Source: DATFNV01 sp963827935
GTDB taxonomy: Bacteria; Planctomycetota; Planctomycetia; Gemmatales; Gemmataceae
Direction: 5' to 3'
DNA length: 64,000 nucleotides
Assembly (NCBI GenBank): GCA_963827935.1
Contig: CAWHCN010000009.1
Coordinates: 124,001 to 188,000, forward strand
Of this stretch, positions 1-10,311 are shown in pieces. Position numbers and translations under genes: made by a program. Under the pieces are notes generated by a model that saw only the letters and a program-made list of their open reading frames with translations, did no database searches and was not told the origin of the DNA. Every line of letters begins with the position of its first letter. The first letter of the stretch is position 1.

Positions 1-1068
1 GAGGACCCTGGCCGCCGCCAGGGGGCATCTGGCCGCCGCCCGGTTGCTGCGCTCCGCCGCCGGCGGGCGCGGCTGGCTGCTCCACGCGCTCCGGCGGTTT
101 CTGCAGGAACTTCTCCAGCGGGTCTAGCTCCGCCAAGATCAGCGTCGTATCGTCGTAGTAATAGACGCCCAGCGGCTTGGTCCGCGTCGGCGTGGTGAAC
201 ATGTACAGATCGGTGAACCAGAACCGGCCGAACGAGTCCAGCTCCGCCTTGACCGTGAAATACTCCTTCCCTTCCAGCGGGCTGCGCGGGCCCTTGACCA
301 GGCCCAGGCCGGCCTTGAGCTTCTCCTTGTCGATCGGGTTTTTGGTGCGGATGACGTTGAAGACCCAGTCGTGCCGGACGCTCTGGGCCTGGACGTGGCG
401 GGCAATGTTGTCGAGCTTGAAGCCGAACTTGGCCTCGAACTCCTCCGGGCGGAAGGTCTCGTTGTGGTGCTCGAAGGCCGCATCGCCCACGTCGGTCTGC
501 ATGGCCTTATCCAGATCGATGTAGCGAACGATTTCGCTCTCGTTGGGGATCAGGTTGGTGGGCACGCTGAGGTCGCCGCCCGTGCCGCCGCCGCCCAGGT
601 CGACGCCGTTCCCCTTCCCGTCATCTTTTTCGGGCTCTTTCGTGGGCGTCTTGTTCGCCGTGGGCTTGGACGTTGGCTCCGGATCGCCGGACATTGCCCA
701 GATGACAACGGTCACGACCAGGCCGATGAGCGCGACCCCCGCCAGGCCGATGCCTGCCAGGATCATGGGGCTCATGCCGCCCGTTTTGGTCTTTGGCTTG
801 TCGTCCAGGTCGTCGTCGTCGTCGTCGCGGCGGCGCATCGGCTTTTTGCCCGGTGCCGCTTTGCCGTTGGTCGGCTTCTTGCCCGTGACGGCCGTGTCGC
901 CCTTCTTGCCCTTCGGCTCGTCGTCGTCCGCCGCGCCGGGCTCCGCGACTACGAAGCGGTACTTGCACTTGGGGCAGTCGATCTTGCGCCGATCAGTTTC
1001 GGGTCGCGGATCGGCACGGGATGCTCGCAGCTCGGACAGGCCTGCTTGAAGCTGACCGACGTCGCCAT
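1..1068 (-). CDS. zinc-ribbon membrane protein, C-terminus beyond window
   Basis: Planctomycete-type anchored protein of unknown function; its 3' end runs off the left edge. From the ATG at 1068 it begins MATSVSFKQACPSC, and a second CxxC (CPKC) follows about 20 residues later, giving a zinc-ribbon-like N-terminus. An Asp/Lys-rich linker (about 780-900) precedes one hydrophobic membrane segment (about 700-770, ILAGIGLAGVALIGLVV). The rest is a presumed extracytoplasmic domain (FEHHNETFRPEEFEAKFG near 430-480) ending in Gly/Pro/Gln-rich sequence. The second CxxC is in phase only after a small indel correction near 990-1000 (LIG then KIDCPKCKYRF), so a sequencing frameshift is likely. Function is not inferable; the zinc ribbon plus single membrane helix recurs in planctomycete regulatory and secreted proteins. 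Confidence 0.7.
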
Positions 1069-1217
1069 GATTGGGTCTCCGCCTCGGTATGCGGTCGGAA
1101 GCGCGAACGCTTATCGCCGGATAGAACGCACCGACTCTATCATAACCGGCGCGCGCAACAGGTTGCAAAGAAGAAAACACGCGCCGGCGCGCTTTTGTTG
1201 GCAAATCGCAAGAAACG

Positions 1218-1281
1218 GGCGAGCGGGCCGGCGTCAGCCGCCCGGTGCAATAACCGGGGGGCTGACGCCGCCCCGCTCGCC
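1218..1281. repeat. palindromic repeat family A, copy 1
   Basis: Inverted repeat with arms of the form GGCGAGCGGG(C)CGGCGTCAGC and a CCGGTGCAATAACCGG centre. The same element occurs at 27953-28016 and 51953-52085. It overlaps the last codons and stop of gmhA. Confidence 0.85.
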
Positions 1282-1872
1282 ATTCATCCCAATGCGCCGG
1301 TGCAAATCGTCCACAACCCAGTGAAACGCCGTCAAATGGATCGACTCGACGATGCCCATGTCGTCCAGCGGCACGTGCAGGCCCTGCTGCGCCAGGCTGC
1401 GGAGCTTGCCGCCGTTGAAGCCGGTGCAACCAAATGTACGCAAATCATTCCGGTTGGCCCACTCAACGGCCCGCAGGATATTCGGGCTGTTTCCCGAGCC
1501 GCTGATGGCAATCAGCAGGTCGCCGGGGCTGGCCAGGTTCTTCAGCTGCTCCACGAAGACGCGGTCGAACCCCTCGTCGTTCCCCCAGGCGAGGATGTAG
1601 GGCGTGTTGTCGGTCAGGCTGAGGACGCGGAGGCGTTTCTTGGCGTCGTTGTCGAAATCCGCCCGGCGGAGCGTCCCCTTGCCCAGGTCCTCGCAGAAGT
1701 GCGAGGCGTTCGACCCACTGCCGCCGTTGCCGATGAGGAAGACGATCCGGCCGTGCTGGTAGCAATCGAAAACCGCATCGGCCAGGGCCCGAACCTCCGC
1801 GGCATCGATGCGGCGCAACTCCTGGCCGACCCGTTCCAGAAAAGGGCGAACGTCGAGGGTGGTTCCGAGCAT
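1234..1872 (-). CDS. gmhA: SIS-domain phosphoheptose isomerase
   Basis: Sedoheptulose-7-phosphate isomerase family, first step of ADP-heptose synthesis for LPS or S-layer glycans; cytoplasmic. The 212-residue product shows the SIS fold: FLIGNGGSGSNASHFCEDLGKG near residue 45-65, LLIAISGSGNSPN near 115, and the closing ESIHLTAFHWVVDDLHR. Length is close to the usual 190-200 residues plus a short tail. The ATG at 1872 is preceded by GGAGAA. The last about 14 residues (GERGGVSPPVIAPGG) and the stop codon are encoded by a family A palindromic repeat, so the native C-terminus has been replaced or extended. No other heptose genes are adjacent. Phosphoheptose isomerase versus the related DiaA-type SIS protein cannot be separated with certainty. 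Confidence 0.85.
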   Translation of the reverse strand: MLGTTLDVRPFLERVGQELRRIDAAEVRALADAVFDCYQHGRIVFLIGNGGSGSNASHFCEDLGKGTLRRADFDNDAKKRLRVLSLTDNTPYILAWGNDEGFDRVFVEQLKNLASPGDLLIAISGSGNSPNILRAVEWANRNDLRTFGCTGFNGGKLRSLAQQGLHVPLDDMGIVESIHLTAFHWVVDDLHRRIGMNGERGGVSPPVIAPGG

Positions 1873-2147
1873 GAAAGCAGGTTCTCCGCGGAAAGGTGAT
1901 CGAGGTTGAGTGTAGCAACTGGGAAGCGAGGCGCGAAGACGGGCCGTTTAGCGGCGGATCGCAGATCCGCCCGCCGCCAAACCTGCCTTGACCTGTCCCC
2001 ATCCTCCGCCTATATGTCCCGCCCTCTCTGGGGCAGGCGGCTGCAAGAGCGGACGCCACGGACGGCGTCGCCAGCCGGCCACGGACCGCACGGCCGGGGT
2101 CAAACGTGCGGCCGGCACTCTCTCTTCGCGGGGAAGGGGACGAAGCT

Positions 2148-2867
2148 ATGGGCAGGACGCCTGTTCTGTGGTTGGCCGGCGCGTGCCTGGCCAGCTTCGC
2201 ACTGGCCGGTTGCCAGACCGACAACAACCACGCTATCAAGAAGGACACCACGCCGCCCGCCACCACCTGGAACCAGCCGCGCCAGGGCCAGACCGGCACG
2301 CCGCTGACGGGCGGCACCACGGTCAGCACGCCCAGCGGCGCAACCGGAACCACGGGCGCCTCCACCGCTGCCACGACCGGAACGTCGACAACCGGCGGTG
2401 CCAACAGTATCCGGACGACCGGCGGCACCAACACTGTGCCACCCTACCCTGACGTTCCAATTAGCGGCCCAATTAGTGGCCGCAGCACGGCCCCGGCAGG
2501 CAGCTCGACGAACAACTTCGGCGGTCCGACGCCGAGTCCGGGCATGGGTAACTCGAGCCTGCCGCCAATCTCGCCAACGACGACTCAGCCGAGCCCGCGG
2601 CTGGATACGGGCGGGACCAGCATGAGCGTGCCGCCGGCGCTGCCGCCGCTGAGTGGCACGTCCGCCCCGATGCCGTCGCCGGCCCCGGTGGGGGACTCGT
2701 TGCCGCCGGTGCCGCCTTCGGGGCGGTCGGCAGCCGATATGCCGCTGCCGACGCCGCCGGGCCAGGCCGGTTACCAGGCCGCTCCGCTGCCGCCGGTGCC
2801 CTCACTGCCAACGCAGGGCATGGGTGTGCCGGTCCACCCGCAGAATCAGGCTAATTTCCAGAACTGA
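2148..2867 (+). CDS. proline/threonine-rich lipoprotein
   Basis: Predicted secreted lipoprotein of 239 residues and unknown function. The N-terminus is MGRTPVLWLAGACLASFALAGC, a signal peptide ending in an LAGC lipobox, so Cys-22 should be lipidated. The remainder is low complexity: Thr/Gly-rich repeats (TTGTSTTGG-like) up to about residue 110, then Pro-rich segments (LPPVPPSG, LPPVPSLP), with no recognisable fold. The start ATG follows GGGAAGGGGACGAAGCT, which contains a plausible ribosome site. A strong intrinsic terminator lies just downstream (2896-2937), so the gene is probably transcribed alone. Similar Pro-rich lipoproteins are common in planctomycetes, where they may be spacers or wall-associated; that is inference. 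Confidence 0.75.
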   Translation: MGRTPVLWLAGACLASFALAGCQTDNNHAIKKDTTPPATTWNQPRQGQTGTPLTGGTTVSTPSGATGTTGASTAATTGTSTTGGANSIRTTGGTNTVPPYPDVPISGPISGRSTAPAGSSTNNFGGPTPSPGMGNSSLPPISPTTTQPSPRLDTGGTSMSVPPALPPLSGTSAPMPSPAPVGDSLPPVPPSGRSAADMPLPTPPGQAGYQAAPLPPVPSLPTQGMGVPVHPQNQANFQN

Positions 2868-3249
2868 GTGCGTTCTCGACGCTGGGTGGGGGGCAGGCCG
2901 CGCGTGGCTTCACAAGCCGCGCGCGGCCGTTTTCGTTCCGCCGCGGCAGGCGGCATCGTTGCATCGTTGCATCGTTGCAGTGCAACGATGCAACGATGCA
3001 ATCATTGCATCGTTGCAACCGTTGCATGCATTGCGTGCATTGCAGTGCAATGCAGAGGTTTTGGCATGGCTGCAATCGTGCAACGGTGCAACGAACCCCT
3101 CAAGTTAGGATTGACGAACCCCTACCCTACCGCAATCCGTCTCTGTCCCCATTTCGTCTTTTCATCAGACCGGCTTATTGTTTCCATTGCACGCGGTCGG
3201 CGCCGATGGAGCGCCGCCGCCGGCTTATTCCGCCCCAGAGGTCGCAATC
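2868..3249. repeat. intergenic TGCAACGA palindromic array
   Basis: No gene. After the terminator, 2953-3001 is a near-perfect palindrome built from 8-base units TCGTTGCA on one side and TGCAACGA on the other, centred on a single G at 2980. A second mini-palindrome (ATTGCAGTGCAAT) lies near 3036-3050, and more scattered TGCAACG copies reach to about 3095. The remaining 150 bases lead into the macroglobulin gene and hold no obvious promoter. Confidence 0.8.
2896..2937 (+). terminator. intrinsic terminator after lipoprotein gene
   Basis: A 15-bp stem (GGCCGCGCGTGGCTT / AAGCCGCGCGCGGCC, one G-T pair) with a 3-base loop, followed by GTTTTCGTT. Confidence 0.7.
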
Positions 3250-6200
3250 ATGATCGCACGATGGAGAGCGCGGGTGTCGGCCGCCACGCTGGTGCTCGGC
3301 GTGGCCGCTGTGTGGCTGCTCGCCGCCGACCCGGGTGCCGGCCAGAAGGAACGCCGCGAGGCGATGCTCAAGGCCCAGCAGCAGGGCAACTTCAAGGATG
3401 CCTATGAGGGCCTCCGCAAGCTGGCCCTCGACCCCGCCGACGATCCGAAAGAAGTCGGCAACGATCTGACCCACGCCGTCAACTGCCTCCAGCGCCTGGG
3501 CCGCGACGATGAAATCGACGACTTCCGCGAGGGCGTGATCGAGGTCCACAAGGGGAACTGGCGTCTCCTGGAGACGGCGGCCCAGACGTACAGGGACGTC
3601 CAGCACTACGGCTTCATCGTGGCCGGCAAGTTCTCGCGCGGCTGGCGGCGCGGCGGCGGACGCTACGTGGCCGCCTTCCAGCGCGACCGCGTCCGCGCTC
3701 TGCAACTCATGCAACTGGCCATGCCGCTCGCCAAGGCGGACAAGGACAAGGCAGCCATCGCCAGCTTCCACCTCCATTTTGCCGATCTTCTCCAGAATGG
3801 TGCCGGTTTCTACGAACCCTGGCGCTTGCAATCGCTCACCGACCTGGCGCAGCTGCCGGACTACGGTGATGCCTACGGCTACGGCGGCGCCCGTGGAGCC
3901 CCGGTCGATGCCGACGGGAATCCCGTTTATTACAAGGTGCCGAAGTCGTTCCAGACCAGCCAGAACGACGGCCAGCGCTGGCGCTGGATGCTCAGCCAGG
4001 CGGCTGAGATCGACCCGGCCCGCCTCAGCGAAACCGAGATCATCCTGGCGAACTTCATGCGCAGCCAGCTGGGCGTGCAGACGATGGCCCAGTACGGCCG
4101 GCGCTTCCGCGGTGCCGATGACGACAAGGCCAACACCAGCGGCACCTACGCCCTGCACACCCTGAAGGACGACGAGACCATCGCCCGTCTGGCCACCGGC
4201 ACCAAGCGCCTCAAGGTGCCCGACGAGTTCAACTGGATCACGATCTATGAGCACGTCGCTGCCCGCGGGAAGAGTCCCTCCGGCGAGCAGGCCCGCGATG
4301 CCCTGGCCAACGAGTACGAGGATCGCCGCCAGTACAACAAGGCCGCCACAGCCTGGGGGTTAGCCATCGAGGAATACGGTGCCGGCCAGAATAACTTCCG
4401 CAAGCAGCGTCTCGACCAGATCGTCGGTAACTGGGGTCGGTTCGAGCCGGGTGAGAACCAGCCCGCCGGCACCAAGGCCACCGTCGATTTCCGGCATCGC
4501 AACGGCAACAAGGTCAGCTTCGAGGCCCACGTCGTTGATGTGCCCACCCTGCTGGACGACGTGAAGGCCTACCTCAAGAGCAACCCCGGCAATTTCGTCG
4601 ACGGGAACAAGACGAACATCGCCAACATCGGCTGGCGCCTGGTGGATGGCGGCGACGGCAAATACATCGGTGCCAAGGTCGCCGGCTGGGACATGGACCT
4701 CAAGCCCAAGGCCGATCACGTCGATGACCGCGTCAGCGTTACCACCCCGCTCCTCAAGCCGGGTGCCTATCTGCTGACGGCGAAGATGGCCGACGGCAAC
4801 ACCAGCCGCATCATGATCTGGCTCAGCGACACGGTCATCGTCCGCAAGAACCTGGACGGCCAGACGCTCTACTATGTGGCCGACGCCAACAGCGGCCAGC
4901 CGGTCGCCAAGGCCGACCTGAGCTTCTTCGGCTGGAAGCAGGTCCAGGTCAAGCCGAACACCAACCAGTACCGCGTCGATACCACGGCCTTCGATGGCAC
5001 GACCGACGCCGATGGCCAGATCATCCTCGGCAAGGACAAGCTATCCAACGAATGGCAATGGGTGGTCACCGCCCGTACCAAGCCCGACGCGCAAGCAAGG
5101 GACACCACGGGCCGCTTCGCCTACCTCGGCTTCTCATGGTTCTGGTACGGCCAGGGCTACGATGCCGAGTACAACCAGACCCATGTCTTCACCATGACCG
5201 ATCGCCCCGTCTATCGCCCCTTGCAGACCGTGCATTTCAAGGCCTGGGTGGAGCACGCGAAGTACGACCAGCCCGACACCTCGGACTACGCCGGCAAGTC
5301 GCTGACCGTGTTGATCCACAATCCGCGCGGCGACAAGGTGCTGGAGAAGTCGCTGGCCGCGGATGAATACGGCGGCCTGACCGGCGAGCTGGCCCTGCCC
5401 AAGGGAGCGGTGCTCGGCACGTACGGCATCCAGGTGAAACAGGGGGCCACGTTCCTCGGCGGCGGCAGCTTCCGCGTCGAGGAGTACAAGAAGCCCGAGT
5501 TTGAAGTGACCATCGACGCCCCCAAGGCGCCGATCAGCCTCGGCGAGCAGGCCATCGCCACCATCCAGGCGAAGTACTACTTCGGCGCTCCGGTGGTGCG
5601 TGCCAAGGTCCACTACAAGGTGACGCGCACCAGCCATAGCAGTGACTGGCACCCGCGCGGCACGTGGGACTGGCTGTATGGCCGCGGCTACTGGTGGTTC
5701 GCGGCCGACTACGCCTGGTACCCCGGCTGGGGCGAATGGGGCACATCCCGTCCGCGCCCTTCTGGTGGCCCTCCCGCTGGGAGCAGCCCGAAATCGTCCT
5801 GGAAAACGAGGTCGAAATCGGCCCCGACGGTATCCTCAAGGTGCCGATCGATACCTCCATTGCAAAGGCGCTGCACGGCAACCAGGACCACAAGTACACC
5901 ATCAGCGCCGAGGTGACCGATGAATCGCGGCGGACCATCGTCGGCACCGGTGACGTGCTGGTGGCCCGCAAACCGTTCCGCGTTTTCGCCTGGGTCAACC
6001 GCGGTCATTTCCTCACGGGCGACACCATCGAGGCCAGCTTCCGCGCCCAGACGCTGGATAACAAGCCAGTGCCCGGCCAGGGCGAGCTGACCCTCTTCCG
6101 CATCACCTACAACGACAAGGCCGAGCCGGTTGAGAAGCCGGTGCAGACCTGGAAGATCGAAGCCAATGCCGAGGGGCAGGCCCACGAAAAGATGAAAGCG

Positions 6201-9200
6201 GCCGAGCCGGGGCAGTATCGCCTCTCCTTCAAGCTGACCGATGCCAAGAACCATACCGAGGAGGGCGGTTACGTCTTTGTCGTCACCGGCCCAGGCTTCG
6301 ACGGCAAGGACTTCCGCTTCAACGACATCGAGTTGGTCGCCGACAAGCGCGAGTACGCCCCGGGTGACAAGGTCAAGCTGCTGGTCAGCACCAACCGGGC
6401 CGATTCGGCCGTGCTGCTCTTCGCCCGGCCCGCCAACGGTATCTACCTCGCTCCGAAGACCCTGCACCTGAAGGGAAAGAGCACGACCGAAGAGATCGCC
6501 GTTATCCAGAAGGACATGCCCAACTTCTATGTCGAGGCGCTGACTGTCCACGGCGGCAAGGTCTACTCCGAGCTGCGCGAGGTCGTGGTGCCGCCCGAAA
6601 AGCGCGTCGTCAACGTCGAGGTGCTGCCGTCCGCCTCGGAATACAAGCCGGGGCAGAAGGCCACCATCAAGGTCAAGCTGACCGACCTGCAAGGCAAGCC
6701 GTTCCTCGGCTCGACGGTGCTGTCGGTCTACGACAAGGCCGTCGAGTACATCTCCGGCGGCTCGAACGTGCCGGAGATCAAGGCCTTCTTCTGGAACTGG
6801 CGGCGGCACCATTACCCGTCAAGCGAAACGAACGTGGCGCAGATCGTTCCAGAACCTGCTCCGCCGCGGCGAGACCGGCATGTCCAACCTGGGCATTTTC
6901 GGTGCCGGCGTTGTGGATGAGGTGGCCGCTCAGAAACAGCAAAATGGGGCCAAGCGGAAGGACGCTGAATTTGAGGGAGCCGATGCCGCCCCGATGCGCC
7001 CGGCGGCATGGGCGGCGGCGGCTTCGGCGCCGGGGTATGGCCGACGGTTTCGCCAAGGGCGCGGCTGGCCCGGCTGCCGGCGAACAGCTCCGCGCAGGGG
7101 CCGACCGCGCCGACAAGAAGAGGGACGGTGGCGAACCCGGCCCTGGCCCCGCTCCCCAACCCAGCATCCGCAAGAACTTCGCCGATACCGCCTTCTGGTC
7201 CTCCTCGGTCGCCACCGACAAGGACGGCACTGCCGAGGTTTCCTTCGCCATGCCCGAAAACCTGACCGGCTGGAAAGTCAAGGTCTGGTCGATGGGCCAC
7301 GGCACCAAGGTCGGCCAGGGCGAGGCCGAGGTCGTCACCAAGAAGGACCTCATTGTCCGCTTGCAGGCGCCGCGCTTCTTCGTGCAGAAAGACGAAGTTG
7401 TCCTGTCCGCCAATGTCCACAACTACCTGAAGACGCAGAAGAACGTGGAGGTGACCCTGGAGCTGGACGGCGGCACGCTGGGCGCCCTGGCCGAGCTGCG
7501 GCAGCAGATCAGCATCCCCGCCGGCCGCGACAAGCGCGTCGACTGGCGCGTCCAGGTCAAGTCCGAGGGGCAGGCCATCGTCCGCGTCAAGGCGATCACC
7601 GATGAAGAATCGGATGCCATGGAGATGCGTTTCCCCTGCCTGGTCCACGGCATGCTCAAGACCGACTCGTTCTCCGGCGTCGTCCGCCCCGACCGGCAGC
7701 AGGCCGCCTTGACCATGACCGTCCCGTCCGAGCGGCGCGTCAACGACTCGCGCCTCGAGGTCCGCTACTCGCCGACCCTGGCCGGCGCCATGGTCGATGC
7801 CTTGCCCTACCTGGTCGAGTACCCCTACGGTTGCACCGAGCAGACGCTGAACCGCTTCCTGCCCACCGTCATCGTGCAGCGGACCTTGCAGCGCATGAAC
7901 CTGGACCTGAAGGCTATCCGCGACAAGCGGACCAACCTCAACGCCCAGGAAATCGGCGACGACAAGGAACGGGCCAAGGGATGGAAGCGCTTCGATCGCA
8001 ACCCCGTCTTCGACGAGGGCGAGGTCAAGAACATGTCGGTGGCCGGCGTGCAGGCGCTGGCCGGCATGCAGCTCGGCGACGGCGGTTGGGGCTGGTTCTC
8101 CGGCCACGGCGAGCACTCCTGGCCGCACACCACCGCCGTCGTCGTCCACGGCCTGCAAATCGCCAAGGAAAACGACGTGGCCCTGCCGCCCAACATGCTG
8201 GAACACGGCGTCGCCTGGCTCCAGGGCTACCAGGCCGAGCAAATCAAGCTCATCAAGAACGCCCCCTCCAAGACCAAGCCCTACAAGGAGCACGCCGACG
8301 AGGTGGACGCCCTGGTGGACATGGTCCTGACCGACGCCGGCCAGGCCAACACCGAGATGCGCGACTTCCTCTATCGCGACCGCATCGAGCTGGCCGTCTA
8401 CGCCAAGGCCATGTTCGGCCTGGCCCTGCTCAAGCGCGGGGACGGCGAGAAACTGGCGATGATCCTGAAGAACATCGACCAGTTCGTGGTCCAGGACGAC
8501 GAAAACCAGACCGCCTACCTGCGTCTGCCGGCCGCCAACCGCTGGTGGATGTGGTACGGCAGCGAGGTCGAGGCCAACGGCTACTACCTGAAGCTGCTGG
8601 CCCGCACCAGCCCCAAGGGCGAGAACGCCTCGCGGCTGGTGAAGTACCTTCTCAACAACCGCAAGAACTCGACCTACTGGAACAGCACCCGCGACACCGC
8701 CATCTGTGTCGAGGCGATGGCCGAGTACCTGAAGAACAGCGGCGAGGACAAGCCGAACATGGACGTCGAAATCTGGCTGGACGGCAAGAAAGTGAAGACG
8801 CAGCACATCGACGCCACGAACCTGTTCACCTTCGACAACAAGCTGGTGCTGACCGGCGACGCCGTCGAGAGCGGCAAGCACGTCCTGGAAGTCCGCCGCA
8901 CGGGCACCGGCCCGGTCTACTTCAACGCCTACCTCACCAACTTCACCCTCGAGGATTTCATCACCAAGGCCGGCCTGGAAGTGAAGGTGAACCGCAAGTA
9001 CTACAAGCTGACCCGGGCCGACAAGGACGAGAAGGTCCAGGGCTCGTCGGGCCAGGTGGTCGGCCAGCGCGTGGAGAAGTACGTGCGGACGGAGCTGCAG
9101 AACCTGGCGATGGTGAAGAGCGGCGACCTCGTGGAAGTCGAGCTGGAGATCGACAGCAAGAACGACTACGAATACCTGATCTTCGAGGACCCGAAGGCCG

Positions 9201-9448
9201 CCGGCTTCGAGCCGCTGCTGGTCCGCAGCGGCTACAACGGCAACGACATGGGCGCCTACGTGGAGCTGCGCGACGATCACGTGTCGTTCTTCGTCCGGGC
9301 ATTGGCCCGCGGCAAGCACAGCGTGAGCTACCGCCTGCGAGCCGAGATCCCCGGCAAGTTCAGCGCCCTGCCCACGCGGGGCTACGCCATGTACGCGCCG
9401 GAGCTGAAGGGGAATTCGGATGAATTGAAGATCGGGATTGAGGATTGA
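3250..9448 (+). CDS. bacterial alpha-2-macroglobulin (several frame breaks)
   Basis: Very large (about 2,060 residues) secreted macroglobulin-like protein, a family that traps proteases through a thioester. The start at 3250 gives a signal peptide (MIARWRARVSAATLVLGVAAVWLLA). An N-terminal helical part (to about 4700) precedes MG domains, including the MG2-like segment at about 5150-5500 (TDRPVYRPLQTVHFKAW). The bait/MG7 region and alpha-2-macroglobulin domain follow (SSVATDKDGTAEVSFAMPENLTGWK at about 7200), and the thioester motif YPYGCTEQT has its Cys codon at 7832. The frame breaks near 5745 and 6845 and again in a Gly-rich stretch near 7010; sequence resumes in phase each time, so these look like base-call errors. 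No penicillin-binding protein PbpC neighbour, the usual partner in proteobacteria, is present. Confidence 0.88.
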
Positions 9449-9462
9449 GCCCGGTTAGAGCG

Positions 9463-9553
9463 GAGAATAGAACACGGATGAACGCGGATCAGACGGATTA
9501 CCACAGATCACCAAATCCGTGGTAATCCGTCTGATCCGCGTTCATCCGTGTTC
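9463..9553. repeat. palindromic repeat family E, copy 1
   Basis: Inverted repeat of the type AACACGGATGAACGCGGATCAG ... CTGATCCGCGTTCATCCGTGTT. It lies between the macroglobulin gene and a small membrane protein. A second copy is at 31520-31611. This motif family is widespread in several phyla. Confidence 0.85.
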
Positions 9554-9584
9554 CATTTTCGCACGAGACCCAAGAAAGCCGCGT

Positions 9585-9989
9585 ATGTCTCATGCTACCC
9601 CCGATGATGAGCGACCCTGGGAGCATGCCGGGAACACCCGACGCGATTGCGAGCCGCATCGTGCCAGCGTACTGACCGCGCTGAGCATCGCCAGTGTAGC
9701 TAGCGGTGCCCTCGGCATGTATGCGTGTTTCGCATCCGCCATTGTCTCGCTCATCGCTCCGATGTGGCTTCCGCTCGGCCCATTCGTGATGGTCCTTTCC
9801 GCGGTCCTTCCTATTGTCACGTGGCGCTGGGCCAACAAGGACGTCGCCAAGGTGCAGATGGGGCTCATGGATCCAGCGGGACGCGGTTCCGCACTGGCAG
9901 CCAAAGAGGCGTCGAAGGTGAGCCTGGGAATGTGCCTTTTCTCCGCTCCTGCCGCCTTGGTCTTGTGGCTGCTGATGCGGTGGATTTAG
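9585..9989 (+). CDS. small two-helix membrane protein
   Basis: A 134-residue protein of unknown function, starting MSHATPDDERPWEHAG. After a polar N-terminus of about 30 residues it has hydrophobic segments at about residues 35-75 (ALSIASVASGALGMYACFASAIVSLI and a following LGPFVMVLSAVLPIV, together likely two helices) and a final one near the C-terminus (MCLFSAPAALVLWLLMRWI). The segment between them (NKDVAKVQMGLMDPAGR) is polar. The start was chosen at 9585, because upstream in-frame codons lie inside the family E repeat. It overlaps the convergent small gene at 9986 by 4 bases. The layout resembles DUF4190-type membrane proteins, but I cannot assign it to a family. Confidence 0.6.
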   Translation: MSHATPDDERPWEHAGNTRRDCEPHRASVLTALSIASVASGALGMYACFASAIVSLIAPMWLPLGPFVMVLSAVLPIVTWRWANKDVAKVQMGLMDPAGRGSALAAKEASKVSLGMCLFSAPAALVLWLLMRWI

Positions 9990-10234
9990 ATCAACGTCAC
10001 CTGCAGCCGCTCGATCAGGATCACGCCTTCGCAAAGGGCCGCTTCCAACTCCCGCCGGATGGCCCGGAAGTAGTCGTCCGATTCCTGCACGGGGGCGGCG
10101 TAGACCTCGAACGCCAGGTGCTCGTTCTGCTCCAGCACTTGCTCTCCTGGGACGGTCCTCACGATGAGCCGTAGGTGCGTCTCTGGTCGCGGGTGTGTGT
10201 CACGGTTAAGTTGAGGGAGAATCTCGGCTCTCAC
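9986..10234 (-). CDS. hypothetical 82-residue protein
   Basis: Unrecognised small protein beginning MRAEILPQLNRDTHPRP. Its composition (alternating hydrophobic strands such as LRLIVRTVPGEQVL and helix-like DYFRAIRRELEAAL) looks like a real folded alpha/beta domain and not a shadow. It is convergent with the membrane protein upstream and divergent from cobJ, whose start is 78 bases away, so any cobJ promoter would lie in or near its 5' end. No motif suggests a function. It could be a spurious reading frame in GC-rich DNA. Confidence 0.45.
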   Translation of the reverse strand: MRAEILPQLNRDTHPRPETHLRLIVRTVPGEQVLEQNEHLAFEVYAAPVQESDDYFRAIRRELEAALCEGVILIERLQVTLI

Positions 10235-10311
10235 TTGCCCGTGCGTTCATCCGGGGCGCCTGCACCTGGGACGAGCCTATTCTGTCGCAGAAGTTTGTCA
10301 GAGGAAAGGAC

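Noticed and set aside
5700..7100. Programmed ribosomal frameshifting in the macroglobulin and other genes
   Set aside because: The breaks lack slippery heptamers and occur at random places in unrelated housekeeping genes; base-call errors in short G/C runs explain them.
10150..10311. Cobalamin riboswitch upstream of cobJ
   Set aside because: No B12 box or the long conserved domain pattern was recognised; only ordinary leader sequence was seen.
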